From positions 1 to 10,486 of the forward strand of contig CAJULD010000071.1 in assembly GCA_910587505.1 (NCBI GenBank): 10,486 bases of DNA, read 5' to 3'. This DNA comes from an uncultured Oscillospiraceae bacterium. GTDB taxonomy: Bacteria; Bacillota; Clostridia; Oscillospirales; Oscillospiraceae. Numbering within the stretch: the stretch's first letter is position 1; each line of letters begins with the position of its first letter. The notes beneath the pieces were generated by a model that did not search any database, was not told where the DNA came from, and saw only the letters and a program-made list of their open reading frames with translations. The translations under genes were made by a program, and so were the position numbers. Positions 6,528 through 10,486 of this stretch are shown here, one piece after another.

Positions 6528-7184
6528 TCACCGGGTTTCCTTCCCGGGAAGCAGCGTCCCCACGCAGCGGTTGATGGGCAGGCCCTCTCCGTAGAATTTT
6601 GCCTCATAGTCCGTCATGACGCCCTGGGGGCCGTTTTCGTGGAGATTCCGTGTGACCTCGCTGAGCCGGTAGCCCGCCTCCGGAAACTCCAGGACGGAAA
6701 ACTCAAAGAGGGGCTGATTGTCGGTTTTGAAGTGGATCTGCCCGCCGCTTTTCAGGACCTTCCGGTAGAGCGTCAGGAAGCCGCGGTGGGTCAGGCGGCG
6801 TTTGGCCTGCCCTTTGGGAGGCCAGGGGTCGCAGAAATTGATGTAGATCAGGTCCACCTCGTCCGGCCCGAAATAGTCCGGCAGCAGCGCCGCGTCCCCT
6901 ACCACGAAGAACACGTTTTTCAGCTCCAGCTCCATGGCCCGCTCCATAGCCACCACCATGGCGTCCGGCACCTTCTCAATGGCGATAAAGAGGACGTCCG
7001 GGTTCCGCCGGGCCGTCTCCGCAGTGAAGCGCCCCTTGCCGCAGCCCAGCTCCACCCGCAGCTCCCCGGCCTGAGGCATCAGCGTCTCCCGCCAGCGCCC
7101 CCGCAGGGCGAAGCCGTCCTTCACATGGCAGGCCGCGCACCGCTCCATCCGGGGAATGAGATTCTTTTTCTTTCGCATCCGCAT
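6528..7184 (-). CDS. trmB: tRNA (guanine-46-N7)-methyltransferase TrmB
   Basis: This enzyme methylates N7 of guanine 46 in the variable loop of tRNAs using S-adenosylmethionine, in the cytoplasm. Motifs, numbered from the chosen start, are the basic N-terminus MRMRKKKNLIPRM, SAM-binding VELGCGKGRF (44-53), INFCDPWPPKGQAKRRL (115-131, matching the family NFxDPWPKxxHxKRRL), the FKTDN segment (152-156), and TDYEAKF (191-197) near the C-terminus. I chose the ATG at 7184 (218 residues, normal for TrmB) because a GGAGGT site lies ten bases upstream. The family N-terminus starts here, and a promoter lies just in front. The open frame continues upstream to 7307, but that part overlaps the promoter and the 3' end of the next gene. 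It is transcribed alone. I see no clear intrinsic terminator after it. Confidence 0.95.
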   Translation of the reverse strand: MRMRKKKNLIPRMERCAACHVKDGFALRGRWRETLMPQAGELRVELGCGKGRFTAETARRNPDVLFIAIEKVPDAMVVAMERAMELELKNVFFVVGDAALLPDYFGPDEVDLIYINFCDPWPPKGQAKRRLTHRGFLTLYRKVLKSGGQIHFKTDNQPLFEFSVLEFPEAGYRLSEVTRNLHENGPQGVMTDYEAKFYGEGLPINRCVGTLLPGKETR

Positions 7185-7219
7185 GGGATTTTCTACCTCC
7201 AGAGTGATATCTGACTGTG

Positions 7220-7248
7220 ATTGTATCATGCGCCGCGGAGAATTACAA
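7220..7248 (-). promoter_or_regulatory. trmB promoter
   Basis: On the minus strand, -35 TTGTAA (7243-7248) and -10 TACAAT (7220-7225) have 17-bp spacing. The predicted start near 7213 gives a leader of about 29 nt. The -35 lies in the loop of an inverted repeat GCGCCGC/GCGGCGC (7230-7236 with 7250-7256), whose one arm also matches CGCCGC at 7275-7280. This could be the 3' hairpin of the upstream hydrolase gene, although it lacks a T-run. Confidence 0.65.
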
Positions 7249-7291
7249 GGCGGCGCGGGAAAATCGGACTGCAACGCCGCGCAGGCTCCGG

Positions 7292-8170
7292 CTAAATGCT
7301 CCGCCACAGCAGCAGATTGTCCTCGAACGCCGCCTCGACCCGCCCCGTCTCCTTCAGCCAGGACAGATAGGAGCGGACCGTGCTGCCCACCAGAGCGTAC
7401 TGCTGGAAATTCATGGTCAGGCCGTAATGCCGGAACAGCCGCTGCAAAACGGTCTCGAAGGGCAGGGGCTCCCGGCAGATGGCCACAATCTGCTCCGCGG
7501 CCTCGTGAATCTTGTCCCGGTTGTACCGCACCAGCGCCCGGATGTCCGCCGCCGCCTCCGCGTGGGCGGGAACGAACAGCGGGGCCTCCATGACCTCCAC
7601 CCTGTCCAGGGTGTCCAGACAGGCCGCCACGTCATAGAGAAAGGTGAGGGCGTATTTGTCCAGCGTGGCCCGGCTGCACAGACAGTCCGCCAGAAACACC
7701 GTCCCGTCCGGCGTGCGGAAGCCCACCATGTCAAAAAAATGGCCCGGCAGAGGGATGACCTCCACCTCACGGGGAAAGCTGTCATGGGAGAAGTCCGTCA
7801 CCTCGCAGCTCTGGGCCATCAGAAATTTGTGGCGCAGCTCCCGGCAGGGGTAGCCGCCGTAAAGAAAGGAGGGCTCCAGCAGGGGGTGGCGAATGAAATC
7901 CGCCTCGATGCCGGAGGAGAAGACCCGGCACCCGGTCTGCTGCTGCAGATAGCGGTTGCCGCCGGTGTGGTCGGCGTTGGAGTGCGTGTTCAGGATGCCC
8001 GCCAGGGTCCAGCCCTCCCGGTCCAGCAGCTGCCGGACCTTCCGCCCGGCGTCCCTGTCGCCGCCGCTGTCAACGAGGTAGACCCGGCCCTCCTCCGCCT
8101 GACAGATCCCGATTTTCACCGGCCCGTCCAGATAAAAGCTCCGGGGGCCCGCCTGGATCAACTCGTACAT
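7292..8170 (-). CDS. Metallo-beta-lactamase-fold hydrolase with C-terminal winged-helix-like domain
   Basis: The protein is a cytoplasmic metal-dependent hydrolase of the metallo-beta-lactamase superfamily, substrate unknown. From the chosen start the metal-site segments are THSNADHTGG (62-71), LPGHF (141-145, His144), ADCL (161-164, Asp162) and VPAH (200-203, His203). The usual HxHxDH motif reads HSNADH, with Asn65 in place of the second His. The remaining ligands (His63, Asp67, His68, His144, Asp162, His203) are present, so activity is plausible. The last 60 or so residues, from PLPFETVLQRLFRHYG to the end, look like the winged-helix tail found in LACTB2/glyoxalase II-like hydrolases. I chose the ATG at 8170 (292 residues) because AAGGAG sits nine bases upstream; the ATG two codons earlier would be only three bases from it. 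It is transcribed alone from its own promoter, divergently from the pseudouridine synthase operon. Confidence 0.82.
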   Translation of the reverse strand: MYELIQAGPRSFYLDGPVKIGICQAEEGRVYLVDSGGDRDAGRKVRQLLDREGWTLAGILNTHSNADHTGGNRYLQQQTGCRVFSSGIEADFIRHPLLEPSFLYGGYPCRELRHKFLMAQSCEVTDFSHDSFPREVEVIPLPGHFFDMVGFRTPDGTVFLADCLCSRATLDKYALTFLYDVAACLDTLDRVEVMEAPLFVPAHAEAAADIRALVRYNRDKIHEAAEQIVAICREPLPFETVLQRLFRHYGLTMNFQQYALVGSTVRSYLSWLKETGRVEAAFEDNLLLWRSI

Positions 8171-8203
8171 GCGCATTCGCTCCTTCCGGAAAAGATTGGG
8201 AAA

Positions 8204-8232
8204 AGGATACCACATTCCCCCTCCGCTGTCAA
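8204..8232 (-). promoter_or_regulatory. Promoter of the metallo-beta-lactamase-fold gene
   Basis: A consensus -35 TTGACA (8227-8232) and -10 TATCCT (8204-8209), preceded by TGG, are separated by 17 bp. The predicted start near 8197 gives a leader of about 27 nt. It faces away from the plus-strand promoter at 8282-8310, with 49 bp between the two -35 boxes, so a regulator bound there could affect both. Confidence 0.78.
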
Positions 8233-8281
8233 ATCGGGCGGCCCGTTCGACAGTTTTCCCCATTTTCCGCCGGATACCCTA

Positions 8282-8310
8282 TTGAAAAACGGTTGGGGAT
8301 ACGATATACT
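8282..8310 (+). promoter_or_regulatory. Promoter of the pseudouridine synthase-exonuclease operon
   Basis: Plus-strand -35 TTGAAA (8282-8287) and -10 TATACT (8305-8310) have 17-bp spacing. The predicted start near 8317 gives a leader of about 57 nt before the ATG at 8374. Its position rules out the longer in-frame start at 8293, which would lie inside the promoter. Confidence 0.8.
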
Positions 8311-8373
8311 ATTGCCGGCCTGACAGCCGGGCAGCCCCGGACTTTATCGACAGGCAGAAACGGAGGCGGATCC

Positions 8374-9258
8374 ATGGCGGCCCTGGAGCTTACCATAACC
8401 GGGGAACAGGCCGGACGCACGGTGAAAAGCCTGCTGCGGAGGGAGCTGGGCGTCTCCGCGGCGCTTCTGGGCCGATTGAAGCGGACGGAGACCGGCCTGA
8501 CGGTCAACGGCGCGCGGGCGTTCACCACCGCCGTCCTCCGGGAAGGGGACCTTCTGGCGGTGGATCTGGCCGCGGCGGAGCGGCCGTCCGGCGTGCGCCC
8601 CATCCCCATGGCGCTGGAGATCCTCTTTGAGGACGAGCACCTGCTGGTGGTAAACAAACCTGCGCCGCTGGCCGCCATCCCCTCCTCCCTGGTCCCGGAG
8701 GAGCCGTCTCTGGCCTCCGGCCTGCTGGCCCATCTGGGAGAGGGGACGGCAGTCCATCTGGTCAACCGGCTGGATCGGGGGACCACCGGCCTGCTGGCGG
8801 CGGCCAGGTCCGCATGGGTCCATGACCGCCTCCGGCGGCAGATGCACACGGCGGGCTTTCACCGGACCTATCTGGCCGTCTGCACAGGGACGCCGGAGCC
8901 GGAGGAGGGCCGGGTGGAACTGCCCATCGGCCGGGACCCCTCTTCCGCCGTCAGGCGGCGAATCGATCCGGCGGGAAAACCGGCGGAGACGGAATACCGG
9001 GTGCTGGAGCGCCGGGACGGTTTCTCCCTGGCGGAGCTGACGCCCCGCACCGGGCGCACACACCAGCTGCGGGTGCATATGGCCGCCATAGGCTGTCCCC
9101 TGGCGGGGGACTGGCTGTACGGCGTGGAGGACCGGAGCCTGATTGCCCGGCCGGCGCTCCACGCCGCCGCTCTGGCGCTGATTCATCCGGTCACCGGGGA
9201 GCGGATGGCATGGGAGGCCCCGCTGCCCGCGGACATGAAAAAACTGATGGGGAGATAG
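8374..9258 (+). CDS. RluA-family RNA pseudouridine synthase
   Basis: This enzyme isomerises specific uridines in rRNA or tRNA to pseudouridine. The N-terminal 60-65 residues have the S4-like RNA-binding pattern (GRTVKSLLRRELGVSAALLG, then LTVNG). The catalytic domain starts near LEILFEDEHLLVVNKPAPLA (81-100). The catalytic motif is VNRLDRGTTGLL with Asp134; the usual HRLDxxTSG has Asn and Thr in place of His and Ser. RTGRTHQLRVHM (225-236) is the second conserved block. At 294 residues it fits the RluC/RluD group, but the exact target uridine cannot be told. I chose the ATG at 8374 because GGAGG lies seven bases upstream and the promoter lies just before. It is followed after four bases by the exonuclease gene, whose ribosome binding site overlaps its end, so the two are one operon. 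Confidence 0.92.
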   Translation: MAALELTITGEQAGRTVKSLLRRELGVSAALLGRLKRTETGLTVNGARAFTTAVLREGDLLAVDLAAAERPSGVRPIPMALEILFEDEHLLVVNKPAPLAAIPSSLVPEEPSLASGLLAHLGEGTAVHLVNRLDRGTTGLLAAARSAWVHDRLRRQMHTAGFHRTYLAVCTGTPEPEEGRVELPIGRDPSSAVRRRIDPAGKPAETEYRVLERRDGFSLAELTPRTGRTHQLRVHMAAIGCPLAGDWLYGVEDRSLIARPALHAAALALIHPVTGERMAWEAPLPADMKKLMGR

Positions 9259-9262
9259 AGCA

Positions 9263-10204
9263 ATGGCAGAACTGATTTTCCTGGACCTGGAATGGAATAC
9301 CACCTTCTACCGGAACAAGAGCGGGGAGAGGGTCCCCTTTCATGAGCTGCTGGAGGTGGCCGCCATGAAGGTGGAGCAGTCCACCGGCGCCATGCTGGAT
9401 TCCTTCCACAGCTACATCCATCCCAAGGCCAGCCGCAGAATCGAGGGCCGAACCTACCGTCTGCTGCCCTACGAGCGGGAGGAGCTGCGCTCCCTGCTGG
9501 CCGGCGCGCCGGGATTTCTGGATCTGGGCCCCATGTTCCTGCATTGGTGCGGGCCGGACCCGGTGTTCGTGGAGTGGGGGAACAACGACGTGGAGGTCCT
9601 GCTGGACAACTTTGCCTTCCACCGTCTGTCCTTTGACGCGGACTGGAAGTGCGAGTATTTTGACCTGCAATATATGTATCAGAAGCTGGTGGAGGGCTCT
9701 CTGGGCTGCCAGCCCTCCCTGGAAAAGGCGGTGACGGAGCTGGGGCTGGATACGGACCTGGATTTCCATTCCGCCTGGAACGACACCTATTATACAATTA
9801 TGGTCTATCAGGCCATGCTGGACCGGTTTGAGGATCTGACCATGTTCCACCGTCCCCCCAGGCACAAGGGCGTGCCGCCCCTGTGGGAGCTGGAGCTGGG
9901 CCGCTACGATACCCGCTGGGCCTGCAAGAACCGGCGGGAGGTGGCCCACCCGGCGTGTCCGCTGTGCGGACGGACGCTGCTCGCGGGCCGGTGGATGCGT
10001 ACGGGGCCCGCGGAGCAGGTGCTGCGCTGCAAGTGCCCGGAACACCGCCGCCTGTATATGGCGGTCACGGTGGAAAAGGACGGCGGGCAGTGGACGGGCA
10101 AGGCCGCGCTCTACAAGGAAGCGGGCCCCATCGCCGAGCGCTACCGCAAGGCGGTGCGGAAAATGCAGGAAAACAGCCGCAAAAAGGAAAAAGCCGTGGG
10201 ATAA
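9263..10204 (+). CDS. DEDDh 3'-5' exonuclease-like protein with C-terminal zinc-ribbon-like domain
   Basis: The 313 residues have two parts. Residues 1 to about 195 carry the three exonuclease motifs of the DnaQ-like DEDDh group: FLDLEWN (Asp8, Glu10), WGNNDVEVL (Asp109), and HSAWNDTYYT (His169, Asp174). All five catalytic residues are present, so two-metal nuclease activity on RNA or DNA 3' ends is expected. The layout is nearest the KapD/ERI-1-like type rather than the DNA polymerase proofreading type. Residues 220-265 contain CPLCG (Cys232, Cys235) and CKCPEH (Cys256, Cys258), which look like a four-cysteine metal site. The end is rich in Lys/Arg (AVRKMQENSRKKEKA). The start has GGGGAG eight bases upstream, overlapping the previous gene. 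Co-transcription with a pseudouridine synthase suggests an RNA-processing role, but that is inference. The substrate is unknown. Confidence 0.82.
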   Translation: MAELIFLDLEWNTTFYRNKSGERVPFHELLEVAAMKVEQSTGAMLDSFHSYIHPKASRRIEGRTYRLLPYEREELRSLLAGAPGFLDLGPMFLHWCGPDPVFVEWGNNDVEVLLDNFAFHRLSFDADWKCEYFDLQYMYQKLVEGSLGCQPSLEKAVTELGLDTDLDFHSAWNDTYYTIMVYQAMLDRFEDLTMFHRPPRHKGVPPLWELELGRYDTRWACKNRREVAHPACPLCGRTLLAGRWMRTGPAEQVLRCKCPEHRRLYMAVTVEKDGGQWTGKAALYKEAGPIAERYRKAVRKMQENSRKKEKAVG

Positions 10205-10227
10205 CGGGAGCCATTCAGGCTCCCGTT
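10203..10227 (+). terminator. Hairpin directly after the exonuclease gene
   Basis: A perfect 10-bp stem AACGGGAGCC/GGCTCCCGTT (10203-10212 with 10218-10227) has a 5-nt loop and begins in the stop codon of the exonuclease gene. It has the shape of an intrinsic terminator stem, but only two T residues follow before the sequence turns to CAGCCTGTCG. The T-run may have been lost or displaced by the insertion sequence that follows. Confidence 0.6.
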
Positions 10228-10237
10228 CAGCCTGTCG

Positions 10238-10265
10238 AAAAAGTCTGCCTGCTGGTAGACTTTTT
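10238..10265 (+). terminator. Terminator-like hairpin at the insertion sequence end
   Basis: The arms are AAAAAGTCTGCC (10238-10249) and GGTAGACTTTTT (10254-10265), pairing over 12 positions with one G-U pair and a 4-nt loop; the descending arm ends in five T residues. It can work in both directions. It ends transcripts coming from the exonuclease operon about 60 nt after its stop. If it belongs to the insertion sequence, it would also shield the transposase gene from read-through. Confidence 0.72.
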
Positions 10266-10305
10266 CATGTAAAGATGATAAAACAGGGAGTAAGGGGTGA
10301 GGGAT

Positions 10306-10486
10306 ATGCTGGAGCGAGGGAAAAATGAGCGAGGGGTCATAGAAATGGTGGACACAGAAAGCCTGGTGCCACCCGGACATCTGTTGCGGCAGGTGGATGC
10401 AGCGGTAGATTTCGAGAAATTGTACGAAATTGTGGAGCCACTGTACAGCGAAGAAGAGGGCCGGCGGAGCATCGACCCAGTGGTGC
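10306..10486 (+). CDS. IS1182-type transposase, N-terminal fragment (continues past window)
   Basis: Sixty codons are visible, open to the window end. The protein reads MLERGKNERGVIEMVDTESL, then VPPGHLLRQVDAAVDFEKLY, EIVEPLYSEEEGRRSIDPVV. The pattern LVPxxHLLRxxDxxxDFxxxYxxVxxLYS followed by GRxSIDPVV is the N-terminal (DUF772-type) region of IS1182/IS5-like DDE transposases. The catalytic DDE part would lie beyond the edge, so whether the gene is intact cannot be judged. An AAGGGGTGAGG ribosome binding site lies upstream of the ATG. Codon use is more A-rich than in the neighbouring genes, fitting a mobile origin. Confidence 0.85.
   Translation, partial: MLERGKNERGVIEMVDTESLVPPGHLLRQVDAAVDFEKLYEIVEPLYSEEEGRRSIDPVV

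Larger units (their letters stand above)
10228..10486 (+). mobile_element. Left end of an IS1182-type insertion sequence (cut by window edge)
   Basis: The region downstream of the exonuclease hairpin carries a terminator-like hairpin and then a transposase gene, reading off the window. The left boundary is placed at about 10228, where the hairpin stem ends and the CAGCCTGTCGAAAAAGTC stretch begins. This is a guess from structure, because the right end, inverted repeat and target duplication are not visible. Confidence 0.6.

Noticed and set aside
6343..6531. N-terminal extension of the capA-family protein to 6531
   Set aside because: The extension would translate through the tandem repeat and the promoter. 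The ATG at 6342 has both a signal sequence and a ribosome binding site.
5506..6594. Plus-strand open frame opposite the capA-family gene
   Set aside because: It is the reverse-strand shadow of a gene with clear metallophosphatase motifs. It has no recognisable family marks.
7185..7307. Longer TrmB start at 7307
   Set aside because: It overlaps the trmB promoter and the end of the hydrolase gene. The conserved TrmB N-terminus and GGAGGT site point to 7184.
8229..9303. Minus-strand open frames opposite the pseudouridine synthase (8229-8849, 8344-9303)
   Set aside because: They are antisense to a gene with an intact catalytic motif, promoter and ribosome binding site, and have no family resemblance of their own.
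1..10486. Defence island, toxin-antitoxin pair, prophage or biosynthetic cluster
   Set aside because: All sizeable genes are accounted for by transport, RNA modification, a hydrolase, a CapA-family protein and a transposase fragment. No genes of such systems are seen.

Overview
The window reads as chromosomal DNA from a GC-rich, low-copy-number-of-surprises Firmicute, most likely a gut-type member of the Clostridia (Oscillospiraceae-like). This is an inference from the high GC content, strong AGGAGG-type ribosome binding sites, the lipoprotein-anchored binding protein, the type of RluA-family enzyme and the gene mix; no rRNA or other decisive marker is present.

Positions 71-5166 (minus strand) hold a complete branched-chain amino acid type ABC importer, transcribed in the order livJ (lipoprotein binding protein), livH, livM (two permeases), livG, livF (two ATPases). 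A near-consensus promoter lies in front of livJ. The four downstream genes are tightly packed (gaps of 4-7 nt, and a 4-nt ATGA overlap between livM and livG). livJ is separated from livHMGF by 308 nt carrying a series of hairpins, the largest terminator-like, and I see no convincing promoter for livH. This suggests read-through with livJ expressed at a higher level.

Positions 5257-8232 (minus strand) hold three single-gene units: a CapA-family metallophosphatase-like exported protein, the tRNA (guanine-46-N7)-methyltransferase TrmB, and a metallo-beta-lactamase-fold hydrolase with a C-terminal winged-helix-like domain. Each has a recognisable sigma-70/SigA-type promoter with 17-bp spacing. 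The capA promoter runs into a perfect 40-bp tandem duplication, followed by a 9-bp direct repeat around a palindrome.

Positions 8282-10265 (plus strand) hold a divergently transcribed two-gene operon: an RluA-family pseudouridine synthase, then a DEDDh 3'-5' exonuclease-like protein with an added four-cysteine, zinc-ribbon-like C-terminus. A strong hairpin follows, then what looks like the left end of an insertion sequence. Its IS1182-type transposase begins at 10306 and is cut by the window edge.

Most of this is ordinary housekeeping and transport. I found no defence system, CRISPR array, prophage or biosynthetic cluster. The least ordinary points are the exonuclease-zinc ribbon fusion, the repeat-bearing capA control region, the hairpin-filled livJ-livH gap and the IS junction next to the exonuclease terminator.
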